Of a DNA stretch of 64,000 nucleotides, positions 1-11,432 are shown piece after piece. The notes beneath the pieces are model-generated. The model made no database searches. It saw only the letters and a list, made by a program, of their open reading frames with translations, and was not told the DNA's origin. A program made the position numbers and the translations under genes. The first letter of the stretch is position 1. Each line of letters begins with the position of its first letter. Origin of the DNA: Crambe crambe (taxonomy: Eukaryota; Porifera; Demospongiae; Poecilosclerida; Crambeidae); NCBI GenBank assembly GCA_963924555.1, contig OZ004597.1, forward strand, positions 186,001 through 250,000. Reading direction: 5' to 3'.

Positions 1-1601
1 ATGTAGTACACACATGCACATCACATGTCATATCTGATAGTACATAGCTAGACTGTCTCTCATGCTCTGTACCTCATTGGGGCAGTTGTCCACAGTCTGG
101 ATGTTGCTTGGTATTCCACACACGAAAATAAAATCAGAACACGACTCATTTTTATAATAATTCGAAATTGAACTGTTGTGATAAGACACATCTGAAAGAG
201 AAAGGGAAACAGTATCACACACCACCACATTAAAGGAACGATCAATGTTGGAAATTTACCTCTGAAAGGACCGTCAATTTGGACTGTGATAAACTTCCAA
301 GTGCCAATGTCATTATCAGTGTAGTTGAGAGCTATGGAGCAAAAGAGGTCAAAAGAAGTATTCCATGGTTACGTATGTGAGCAAAGTGTTGCAACACTTT
401 TCAGTTCTCATGGTGTTATAAAATGTTAGCACTGCCAGAAGGCAGCTGGGCTGTCTCCGAACTACTCAGCTGTCCCATAAAATGGCAACTTATGAAAAAA
501 GTTGATATTTATCAGGAATGGAATGAAAATGGTCATGTAGCAAGCAAGATATTTTGCTCTGCAATAAAACATGAAGTTGTATCAGTTGCAAGCAAGATAT
601 TTTGCTCTGCAACAAAACATGAAGTTGTATCAGTTGCAATACACAGCAGCTGAGAGGCTTGCTCATTTATAATGCTCTCCACCTGACGAACACACGGTCA
701 CTCATGTAATTAAGTGCAGTCCAAGTTAGCTACATCATGATCTGATTCCTAGTAGTACAGGGCTTAATGTCCTCTAAGAGGTCTGAACACAATTATTGCA
801 CTATCATTAATTATGTACCATTACCCAATCATGCTGGGAAAAAAACATACATTTAGATTCAGTATTTCTGAGACTGATGATATGATAATCCTCTTGATTT
901 TCTTCATTGAGAGCAAAAAGGATCTGTAGAATATAATGCAGCAAATATTGGCTACTTTGCCATGCAGCTATATATAGCAACTCACCACAGAAGTGACAAT
1001 CAAGAGAGTAAGAAACACTATTTTAAAGTAGTTACACCTGTAAAGAAGAGAGAGATCACTTAGATAGTAGCATTTTTTTAGTCATCGATAACCCTTACAT
1101 TTTCTTGATTTTCTCTTTCTTGGTCATCTTTTGGGGGAGCATATTGCCTCCAAGCGATTTGTAATTGCCACTGTTATTCATGTCCTTGTTATTCGGTCTT
1201 CCTAGCTCTGCACTGACTGGTTGCACTGATGATTCCTTCAGAGTACTGGTCTCTGTGTCCAATTCCTCTTTACTTGCCTGTCTTCCCAAGTCCCCACCCA
1301 GCAGAGGTCTTGTTTCTCCCATAGAACTCTCCAGATCTTTCTTTCTGGATCTGTTTAGCAGCTGTGTTGCTGCCAGTTGTGCCCGCATGCTGGGCAGACT
1401 ATCTCCATACAGACTGTCAGAGAATACTGTGGTCTCCTCCAATCCATCCTCCATGATATCACTCTGTTCATTCCTGCTCTGCCCAATTTCTGAATCTGAG
1501 AGATAATAAAGTTGCTGTTGGTCATTTCTATTCTGTCTCTTTCTGGTTCTCGATCTCCGGGAATATGATCGCAATTGGACTTTGTCGTCCTCCTGGTCCA
1601 T
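1..1601 (-). CDS. Unrecognised membrane protein, N-terminal part (3' end off window)
   Basis: I do not recognise this gene. Five exons join in frame on the minus strand: 1099-1601, 986-1037, 851-923, 260-331 and 73-191, each with GT-AG borders; the next exon lies beyond the window edge. The first exon encodes about 168 polar residues rich in Ser, Arg and Asp, containing a TRPLLGG element, and ends in a Lys-rich stretch (KKEKIKKM). The second and third exons then give a hydrophobic segment (IVFLTLLIVTSVILFAL), followed by residues with N-glycosylation sequons (NYT, NSS, NES) and several Cys. This suggests a cytosolic N-terminus, a membrane span and an extracellular or lumenal domain that is cut by the window. 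The start ATG at 1599-1601 is the first in frame. FBXO8 diverges from it 420 bp away. The exon model is fairly sure; the function is unknown. Confidence 0.6.
540..635. repeat. 48-bp tandem duplication, two copies
   Basis: A 48-bp unit starting GCAAGCAAGATATTTTGC is present twice back to back (540-587 and 588-635) with very few differences. It lies in an intron of the unrecognised membrane-protein gene. Confidence 0.85.
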
Positions 1602-2021
1602 CACAGATTCAATCTGCTAGCTATGATGAGAGTGTAATTATTGTATTGAGCTACCCAATAAACTGCAAAAGGCTTGGTTCGCCCACGCTCTTTTTGTCTA
1701 GCCCCACCCCACTCTTTGGTTACGCAATGGTCATGCGCACGTACGTACACTGCATGCATGCGCGCGCATTAAGGTCAATTTTTCTAATTATATGAAATAA
1801 AAAAATATTAAAGCAATAATAATTCCACGTTGGCATTGTTGATGTGGAATTAGTGACATTTACTACCGCTCTAAGCTTTAGTTCCCTAAGAACAGACAAG
1901 TTTTCAGTTCCAGCTGAGAGAGAACCTAATGATGGTATCAATTAACTAGCTACGGGATATGCTTTGGTAATATCTCCTTCGCAGGTAGTCTGATTCAGCT
2001 AGCTAGCCTGTAGCAGTTGCC
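1602..2021. promoter_or_regulatory. Divergent promoter region, membrane protein / FBXO8
   Basis: This 420-bp interval separates two start codons pointing away from each other. Around 1734-1768 there is an alternating purine-pyrimidine stretch rich in GCATGC and CGCGCG, resembling half-sites for NRF1-like factors. No TATA box is evident. Promoter function is inferred from position. Confidence 0.45.
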
Positions 2022-3050
2022 ATGGGTCAGGTAACTTCGTGTAGCAGGCAGCACCAGGCCAGGGGGCAGAGAAGAAAAAGCTTGAAGTTGGAGAATTTTC
2101 CAGACTTGGTTACTCTTCCTCCCGAACTTGCTGTACAGGTCTTGTCATATTTGGATGCCACTGACCTGTGTTTGGCCTCTTGTGTCAATGAGGGTTGGTG
2201 CAGCCTGGCCAATGTCGAGCTGTTATGGAAGGGGTAAGAGCGTGATGAGTAACCCTTTACCAAATCAATTTCTGATGTCCTTTTCCCCAGGTTGTGTGAG
2301 AGTAGGTGGAGAAAGGTCACTGCTTATAGGACAGGCTTTGCCGTGCAGACTTCATACAAACAACTCTATATGATCCTCGACAATGGAACACTTACATTCA
2401 CTGCCGACCCTCATGAGGTATGTGGGGAAATAGTCATTAGAGAATCTGTCTAGCTGTTGCTGTCCACTTCTCCAACTGGTTAGGGTATTTCATATCTGGT
2501 GAACAGTGGTGTGCTGGAGGACTCACCATCTGCCATAGCTGACTTCATCCACCATACTGACTCTTTGAACTGGCAGAGTTTAGGTCGCTTTCTCCAGGAC
2601 AGAGCAGATGTACTAGACCATCTAGTCCAATTACACGATTATAGTGGACTCTTTCTACCAGATGCCCTCAGAACATTCTTTTCATGCATACCCGCTCCCA
2701 ATGAACGCGGACAGTTTCTAGAGAGCCTGTTGAACAGGTTTTCGGATCGCTTCATCCAATGCAACATGAACACTACAATGAGTAAAGGTATGGAAACTAT
2801 AGTTGTCCTACAGGTCAAGGTGTGTATTTCATAGTTATTTTTTGTTGCAGATACAGTATTTGTGGTATGCTACTCTCTGATTCTGCTCAGTGTTGATCTC
2901 ACCAGTCCTCACGTCAAAAACAAGATGTCCAAAAGAGAATTCATAAGAAACTTACGCAGAGCCATTCCCAGAACAGAGATCAATGACGAGACACTAGGTC
3001 ACATGTACGACAACATTTACCTATCAGGACACGTTGCTACGGACTATTAG
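2022..3050 (+). CDS. FBXO8: F-box only protein 8 (F-box plus Sec7-type domain)
   Basis: Four exons (2022-2233, 2291-2417, 2484-2787, 2851-3050) encode about 280 residues, slightly shorter than the vertebrate protein of about 319. An F-box lies near residues 30-70 (LPPELAVQVLSYLDATDLCLA) and would bind SKP1 in an SCF ubiquitin ligase. The C-terminal half is a Sec7-like domain, the fold of ARF exchange factors, with the highly conserved DLTSPHVKNKMSKREFIRN block and an ending close to the vertebrate one (HMYDNIYLSGHVA). Known family role: ubiquitin-linked control of ARF GTPases. The N-terminal MGQ would suit myristoylation only weakly. Introns are 57, 66 and 63 bp. The gene diverges from the membrane-protein gene and converges on the ROCO gene. 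Confidence 0.93.
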
Positions 3051-3265
3051 TCAAGTTATTTCATATGAAGCCTCAACCAGATTTATTCTTTTTTATTTCC
3101 AAAGAGTTGTAATTTCATTACACATTTTTCTTTCACACAAAGTGCTAAGGGAGAGTGATGAGATGAATAACCTGAATCAGTTCACAATGAATGACATTAA
3201 TTTGCTAGGCAATTCAAAAAATAGAGGGTAGATCAGATGGAGGGCGAGAGACTGTGCAGGCCAGA

Positions 3266-6200
3266 TTAGAATGATTTACAATGCTGTAGTTCAGAGTGGG
3301 TGTGGGAAGAGACCACCAGGTCTGGCATTGTAGCACTGATACGGGGTGTGTGTCCCAGGGGATTGGAGCCCTTCCTGTTGGTGGCAGATAAATACTCCCA
3401 TGCTAGAAGAAGGCAAGATACTTCATCAGCAAACTCCAGGCTACATATCACCTGCAACACAACCATAAAGGGTAAAGTTCATTTTACATTATGCTGTAAT
3501 AGGCCGACCTGGAGTTTTGAGGAGGCGGCAGAGGATGGCTTGAGGGGCACTATGCATTTGACCTTTCCCTGGTCACAATGCTGCAGACCAAGCAGGGGGT
3601 CTTGTCTCTCTTGCATCAGGTAGCTGTCCAGAATAAAGATGTATCCATTCCTAGTGCCCAGCCATACTGCTCCACCCTGCACTGCCAGTGCTGTAATGTC
3701 TCCATCCACATCTTGGATCACATCACTATGGACAACAATCCATGAAATAGTCTTTCTTAATTAAATTGAGTGCTTACAAGATATCATAGGAGGCTCTGAA
3801 CTCCCCAGTCTTCTGATCCCATAGTCGCAGGACTGAACTCCGCCTCCCTACAGTCCACACCCCTTTTCCACTGATACTCATAAGTGTGATGACGTCTCCT
3901 CTGGAAGTCCCCGATCCTCCACCTCCTGCCTGGAAAGTGCTGAGTCTGCGCAGGAGCTTGAGGGAGCATATGTCATAGACCTCCATGGTGTCACCACAAC
4001 TGCACCAGATACATCCAGACGCCAGCGTCATTGTCAGACATGGTTTCCTTTGGTAAGTGCTTATCACCAGCTTAGGACCTTGAAGAGGATTATCCAGCAC
4101 TTTGCCAGCATGCAGACCAAGGAATAGGATGATGGTCCCATTAGCAAGACCCACAAGCACTCGATAGTGCATGTCCTCACCACCCAGCCGGTCAGCAAGT
4201 CTGTTGATGGCACATAACGAGAGAACAGCATCTTGCAAGTGGATATGGTGATGTCTCCTCATGTCTGGCAAGTTGAAGACATAGACGGATCCCATTTGTC
4301 CATTTTCAGTACCCACCCAGAGTTGCTTTGTCTCCTGGACCAGGGCAAGGCCTGTGGCACGTCCTACAGCGATCGGGACAGGTTTACTTCTTCGGTTGGC
4401 AAACATGCCCGACTCGGGAGGTGGTGCTTCCTGGAGCATATCAGATGTCAGCTTCCCATCTGAGAGAGTCATAGTCCCTGTAACCAACCCACGAGAACCG
4501 GAGGCCCAATACACCAAATCACTGTCCTCATGCGAGCAAATGATGGCCTCCACATTCACCAGGAGACGCATTGGGGACCAAAAGTGGTCACCAGCACACA
4601 GACTGAAACGTGCTTCCAGTTCTCTATGTTTTACGGGGTCAGAGAAGAGACACTGGTCAATGCTGCTCTGCAAGCACAAACGCTGGCAACCTGTTGCGAA
4701 ACAATCCTCAGAGTCCTGCACAAAAAAACATTCCCCGTTACATTCGTCAATGTAACATTAAAGGGTCACTAAAAGACAGAGTCGTGGGGCCACACTGACT
4801 CACCTCCTGTCCTTGCTTCTGGAGAAAGTAGTCGGCCTCAATATTTAGTTCCACCTTGCGATTGAGGAGAGCCAGAACCAGAGTGGTTAAAGGGTAAATC
4901 TCCTCAAAGGGACGCTTCCCTGTCGCCATCTCGTACACAAGAAGCCCCAAGAGCATGTAGTCAAACTACCAAAGGAACAACAAAACAAGCAAGTCAAAGA
5001 AAACAGATGATAATACTCACGCGAAAAGATTTATGAGCAGAATGGTCGCTAGGCAAGGAATCCATATAGATGCACAGCTGCAAGAAACAAGATCTTTGCA
5101 TGATATTGATGTGCCGTTTCACACACACTTACTGTACCTGACAGTCTTTGCTAGAATGTGTGATACCAGAGTGTGAGAGTTTGACCACTAATGGATCCAG
5201 GTTCCACACCAGAACCTTGTCAGAGTCGATAGAGTGATAACTGCTTCTCTGTCCATGAAAGAAATCCAGAGCATTCAAGAGCTGTGGTGACCAGACATAG
5301 ACCAAAAGAGAAGGAATCAATGACGGGTGGAGTTTGATGTTGATGCATTCTATGTACCTGGAGGGCTATATAGTGAGTGTCCACTCGTCTCATCTTACGT
5401 CTCAGTCGTCGCATCCACGAGCGGAGACTGCCAAAGGGTGCTGCTTCCAGGGCTAAGGAAGGTGGACAATACTGCACACCAACAACTGCTACCAAATGAG
5501 GGGTCTCAAGTTGCTGCAATGTCACCAAATCCTTACGAAGCTCAGTCAAACAAGACTCCAAGTAAAACTGGAGTGGGAAATGATTTTTACTAGGGATAGC
5601 ATGCATAAGACTTTCAATATCCATTATTGGGAGATGTGTGTACAACTGCCTACTATTCCTTGATAATCAGACTTACTGCTTTGAGAGCACCAGCAGGTTT
5701 TCTGACAAAGATATCGTCATGGTCAAAGGAGTAATATGATTGAACAAACATGCCCGTAGCTTCGGGAGGAGGGGGAGCCATGCCCCCAAAGAAATGATCT
5801 TCAAGGGACATGAGGTAACGATCTGGAGAGCTGACCTTCGTCCTGAAGAGCATCTTAGGGGAAAGGTCAGCAAACAACAGGTCAGGTATCACTTGGGAGA
5901 GAGTGAGGCGATTGTGGTCCACTCGAATCACAGGAGTTTTAAATGCTTCCTGGAGGGCAGTATGAAGACATGGATAAAGTAGCCCTAGCCCTAAAAGTAT
6001 CACAACCTCAGGTCAACCTGAGGTGACACAATCATATTTATTCACCTGTAAACACTCCCAGAGAGGGACCAGGTTGTAGTGAGGGTCGGACTGATCCTGT
6101 TGTATGGAGAGGCGACTGCTGGTGGTACTGTACTTGGACAACACCTCCCACGAGTGGTCTGACAGTTTGGGAGTCACGCTTAAAGGGGGCGTGATGTTTA

Positions 6201-9200
6201 GGGGAGTGGCAGTCGATAACCCACTGCTATTGCTGGGGGGTTTCCCCAATGGGAACACACGCATAGATGAAGTTCCATTCCCACTACCCCGGCGACGTGT
6301 TGCCTCTGAAGGCAGTACCACATTTGATAAAGTCCCATTTCCACTGCTCCTGCGGCGTGGACTGAACACTTGATCTGAGGGGGACACAACAGTTGATCTA
6401 GTGCCATTATTCCTGTGATGTGGACTATTAACCCGATCTGAAGGGGATGCAACATTCGATCCATTCTCACTGTTCTGGTGTTGCAGGTTATAAACTTGAT
6501 CTGAAGGGGATGAGCCACTCCCACTCTTCTGGTGTTGCAGGTTATGAGCTTGATCTGAAGGGGATGCAATATTTGAGAGAGTCCGATCTCTGCTATCAAC
6601 GTGCAGGGGGCTGTGAACTTGACTAATGGGGGACACGAGGTTGGTAGCTGAGTTGACAGATTCATTTAAAGGAGGTAGGTTATCCAACTCCCGATCACTA
6701 CTCCTGTGAGGAGGAGAACCGGAAGAGGATCTGATGTGGTCAGTCTGACTGAGAGTGAAAGGAGCTTGTGTGGTGGTATTGAACTCTCTCGAGTCCTCAA
6801 ACTCCGAGCCACTCTCTTCAACTTCAGCAGTTGTTGTCACTTTCTGACTCAACGGGACAAAGATTTCTACTTTCTGAGGACGTGCAGAGTCCAGAAGTCC
6901 AGGATAATCCTCATTCAGCAGCTAAAAAGGTAACCATATTTTCAAGTCAAAGGACATAATACTTACCACTGACCTTATCAATCTCCCTAGTGAGGAGGCG
7001 GAGCCAGTGGGCCTCCTTCTGAAGAGTCCGACCGGCAAGGTGGATGTCAATCCTGCCACAGTTAGGAAGGGGGTCTAGTCCCACATCTCCCTCCCTCACT
7101 CGCACCCACACCCTTGTCTCCTCCTCAGGAACACACATAAACAAGTTCCTTTGCCACAGGTACAACTTCAACCCTGCAAAGATAGTCAGCATTTTAGGGT
7201 ACTCCATCTCCCCTGAGAAGACATACCTGAAGGGAGGGTGATGGGAATGGAAGCTGGGGGAGAGGGCTGGTTGGGAGAGGAAGGGGAACTCTCAGGATCA
7301 GTGTCCCTGACAATGGCTGCTACAAGTCGAGAGATGAGGTGAGTGTGAAGGAAAGAGGGCAAGTAGGAAAAGATGTAGGCTCTCCGTGGAGTGAGGGAGG
7401 TGGAGTCTGGATCACATGTTCTTGGTAGAGCCGGGGGGAGAATGGGGGCGAGAAGGGTGACTCCAGGCAGTAAGGGAGCAAATACCTTCAGCTGCTTGAG
7501 AAAGTGGAGGAGTTGAGCGGAAGTGACTGGAGGAGATTTATCATTGTGGGAGTCTTTATCCTCCATGGACAGAATGGGCTCCACCCCCCACATCATGGAA
7601 AGGTGAGTGTCTGCCAGGAAGATGCAGCCAGGGTTGGTGTCTTGACTCATTTTACAGGCATGCATTGTGCGCTGCAGAAGACAACCAATCAGTTGAGGAT
7701 CCAGGCAGACTAGGGTCTCTATGGCAGATGGGTGGTGCAAGTGGACGAGTCCCATCTCGTGGATGAACTTCAGTGCAGCCTTGAAGTCCAGTTCAGTGGC
7801 TTTGAGCTGGAGTAGAGGATTCTTCAATCGCTCCCTCAGCTCTTCCGGTGTATAAAACACTTGCTGCTGCCCCTCCCGATTGTCACGGTGAATCACTCTC
7901 AGCTGGCGCATTAGGTTTTCAATTTGGGAGTAGATATAGGGGACATCCCTATTAATTAGAGTGGAGCGTGATTGGGAAGTGAGTTGTGACGAGAAAGAAC
8001 CACATCCCATCTGAAAAAGAGGAAATGAAAAGAGGAAATGAAAAGGACCAATCTTGAACTCACTTTGTAGAGGGTTTTCTTAAGGTTTTGAATGCCCTCT
8101 CCAGAAGTGTTGCTGACAAAATGAATTCCAAGTACCAATGGCATAAGAGGAATGTCTGGTCCCTTCATTTCTTGTATATCAAAGGCCTCTTGGGGCACAT
8201 CTGCCTCATAGGATGTCAGCATCTCCTCCCCTTGGAGTGAGCGGACACTAGTGGTGGCCATCAGGCTGAATGACCCGTTCCCTCCCTGACAGAATGGATC
8301 AAGTAATAGGACTCGTAGGAGGAAGGGGTTAATAGAAGACTAACCTGTTCATTATGATAATGGAGCCACTGGAAGCAAGTCTTTCTGAACTTCTCTCTCT
8401 CTTCACGAGGTCTTAGCTTATCCATGTGTGTGAATACTACCATCACCACCACCCTCTCTTCTGATAGAGACTAAAACAAACATACGTAGATCAGCTGAGT
8501 CAGCACATGTACAAACATTAGAATACCTGTAAGTCTGCAAGCCAGCGGACGAGGTCATGCACACCCCTGTGAGCATCACACACCACCAGGTGAAGGGAGG
8601 TGTGGCAATTAAAACATGGATAAATGCTCTGCAACTCTGGATCCCCACTAAAGTCCCACAGGTCAAAGGTCAGCCACCTGCTTCGAAATGAAAATATTTC
8701 ACTGCCTCGATATTTCCACTCTACCACCTAGACAGAGATATCAGGTGGGAATCACAATATGATTTGTACGTGATCTGACTCACATCAAGAGCCTTATTTT
8801 GAGAGATAGTGGAGCCTGTGATTTTAGAGATAAGACTGCTCTTTCCAGAGTGATGAGGACCCACGATCACCACACGCAAACTGCTCCAGGGCATTTTATT
8901 AGTCAGCTTGAGTTTGAGGTAATGGAGAATAGCCTGGGGACCATCTTTGACCACAAAGTGTGGTGGGTCAGTCAGAGACAGTCCATGCAGAAGTAGAGTA
9001 GCTAGTTGTTCCATTTTGCTCAGCTCAGAAGGAATTGTGGTAATCTGGAGAACAAAAATTACATGCTCAGCATATTCCGATGGCTCTAGTTGACCTATTG
9101 ACCTTTCCATTATGTGAAATATCCAAATAGCGCAGAGGGAAATGGAGAAGATACTGAGGAAAAGCACAAAGCTGATTGTGGCTCAAATCCATATACCAGA

Positions 9201-10928
9201 GAGCCCTGTGCTGACCACGCCTACTCTGAGAAGTCCTTACAGGGGACTGTCCTTCTCCTGTCAGCAGATTGTGTGATACCTTCAGGAGTTGGAGGCGGGA
9301 GTCAAACTTCCACAATTCGATGGCAGGGAGAGCAGTGAGGTGGTTGTGAGAAACATCCAGGGACTCAAGAAGTGGCATTCGGAAGAAGTCTGGTAGCAGA
9401 GATGTGAGTTTATTGTAGGAGAGATCAATATGAGTGATGTGGAACACATCTAAAGCTGACGGATGTAGAAAAGAGGAAGGAAACAAAGCAAGAGAAATAT
9501 CTCGCCACAACAGATGGTATGTTCTTATCACTTTGATGGTTGGTCGTGTGTCCTGAATGGTCAGGACAGTTTCTTCTCCATCATCCAATAAACTTGAGTC
9601 CTCCCAGGACAGCAATTCCCGTACATCCTTCAAGACTATGTGTTGGAACCTTGGCACCTCACGCAGAGGGTATTCCCCTGGATCACAGGAGAGGGTTCCA
9701 TTTGCACAGGATGATGAAGAAGGGGGCAAAACTCACCTAACAAGTAGTCTCTGATGATATGGGAGTGTCTCTCTATGATGTCTAGAGGAATAGGATAGCC
9801 AAGGTCTCGCAGGTGAGTCAAGATATTAGCACTGTTATTAGAAATTGCCCATTCCATCACCTGCATATCACATGATCGTCACATGACTGTCAGTATTGAG
9901 ATGATTCCATTGGCATACCTCGTGAACGAAAATACTCTGTTCTTGCTCAGTGGTGGTCTTGATCTGAAGGGGCAAGAAGGTGTATGAACTACGAGAAGGA
10001 GGGAGGGGAAGAAGGGAGAGGGAGGAGAGGGGGGAGGAGGGAGGAAGGGGAGGGGGAGGGGAAGAAGGGAGAGGGAGGGAGGAGAGGGGGGAGGAAGGAC
10101 TTACCACATAATCATTGATAAGGGGGCGAGCCATGATTTCCTGGAAGGCTAGGAGAATGGAGTTGGGGAACTTAGTACTGGTCTCATAGTAAGGAATGGG
10201 TACCATATTACCACTGAACTTGTGACAAAAATCCTGCAGTTGCAAGCCAGTCAAAGGAGGAGTTTTGGAAAGTGAGCAGTAACGTACCAGTGCTTCCTGT
10301 GTTTGCACCTGCCTAGTGTCCTCCAGGTCTGCCTTTGTACCCACCACAGCCTTCAGAGCAGCTGGAGATACATGCTGAGCCACCTCAAGCAAATGCTGCA
10401 AGTACTTGAATGAGTCCTACATACGAAATAGCAGTCATATAGAGGAGCACACGTGAACACAAAGGTGCATACAATGTAGTTACAATAATTCTGCTCAATG
10501 TACAAACAGGGCAGGGGAGAAGATTGATTACTTACATGCTGTGTGAGGTCAAAGAGCATGATGACCATGATGGCAGGCACCAGTTGCTGACGTTTAGGAC
10601 TATCTACTATGTTAATCTTGATCTCTCGCCCACAGATCAAGACTTTGGTATGGCGACTCAACTGAGCTGTTCCGGGCACATCCAGCTGTATGAGTGAGAG
10701 GCATTGTCACTCCAACATATCACACAAGACCTGGTGGTGGCCCCTAACGGGGTCAAAAGGTCAGGTACCAGTTAAACTCACAAAGCAGTGCTCTATGAAT
10801 GTGGTCTTCCCAACTCCTTTCTGGCCTAGAACTACAACAGTAACCTCTGATCTATTAATTAGAGAGCATACCAGTACCAGGCATTTCCACAGTAGCTGCA
10901 TATAGAGCTGAATAACTCACCCATCCAT
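3266..10928 (-). CDS. LRRK: ROCO / LRRK-like protein: Ras-like GTPase, LRR, ROC-COR, pseudokinase, beta-propeller
   Basis: Twenty-two exons give about 2,089 residues (LRRK1 about 2,015). Exons: 10921-10928, 10782-10851, 10546-10685, 10105-10416, 9919-9963, 9737-9860, 9103-9677, 8784-9044, 8527-8727, 8345-8470, 8063-8287, 7227-8010, 6974-7173, 6046-6922, 5677-6006, 5358-5645, 5138-5281, 5021-5077, 4804-4965, 3778-4715, 3509-3725, 3266-3451. Domain order: an N-terminal small-GTPase-like domain (GQKGVGKT loop, TKAD, ETS; switch-II motif reads VDSP), leucine-rich repeats (about 9103-9470), ROC (GPHHSGKSS, DFSG, THMD as in LRRK2), COR, a Ser-rich repeat insert, a kinase-like domain and a propeller. 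The kinase region aligns with LRRK2 but lacks the catalytic Asp (YRDLKPHN becomes YHSIDSDK), and DYG becomes HSG, so catalysis is unlikely. The 8-nt first exon is inferred; a start at 10899-10901 is possible. Confidence 0.85.
6300..6600 (-). repeat. Degenerate coding tandem repeat in the ROCO gene (SPSDQ unit)
   Basis: Within the exon 6046-6922 the protein carries about five degenerate copies of a unit of roughly 22-23 residues. Each begins near SPSDQ, SPSDR or PSEA and continues with His/Arg-rich and Ser/Asn/Gly-rich parts (for example SPSDQVYNLQHQNSENGSN). The DNA shows matching repeats of about 66-69 bp. The segment lies between the COR and kinase-like domains and is probably disordered. 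Confidence 0.75.
9995..10100. repeat. Polypurine (GGGA/GGAG)n tract
   Basis: About 100 bp of almost pure purine on the plus strand, in a ROCO intron. On the coding strand it is an unusually long polypyrimidine tract ahead of the acceptor at 9963/9964. Confidence 0.85.
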
Positions 10929-11432
10929 AGCCAGCAGCAGCCACGCAATTTAACATTCCTCTGCCAGCTAGCTGGCTACAAGCTTACTATAAAATCGATA
11001 AGCCTATCCAATCATACAGGGATATACCATATGGAAGGTGGCTGGCTAAAACAGCCATCATATCATGTGATGACCTCTAGGGGGTGTGTCTCAAACTTTT
11101 CAAGTACGTATTTGCGGTCAAATTTCGTTTCCTGCAAGAGCTAAGCTTGAGCAGGCCAAACTTATCAAGACAACTGGAGACTGCATCAGTGTATGCATGC
11201 CAGAGTGGGCTCGATGAATTTGGCTTGGCCTGCCTGAAGTACTGCTCGTTGTAGACTGGCTAAAGAGTTAACTTATCTAGTTGCTTGCGAGCCACCCTTT
11301 CGGGACACCTGTTTGCCAGACTAGGCCAACTTAAAGACAAAGCTATTGTTGGAAGCTATTGCAGAACGAGTGAAAGTTGTGCTGTAGGAAGAGAGGACAC
11401 ATTTTCTCCCTAGCTTGTCCGCTAGCTGGACC
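10929..11432. promoter_or_regulatory. Divergent promoter region, ROCO gene / propeller gene
   Basis: These 504 bp lie between the start codons of two divergent genes whose proteins share a LRRK-type propeller. It contains a CCAAT pentamer (11008-11012) and one TCATGTGA octamer (11063-11070). Promoter function is inferred from position. Confidence 0.45.

Noticed and set aside
4804..6006. Active LRRK kinase
   Set aside because: Alignment to LRRK2 is clear, but the catalytic Asp, the following Lys and Asn, and the DYG Asp are all replaced, and no APE motif is seen.
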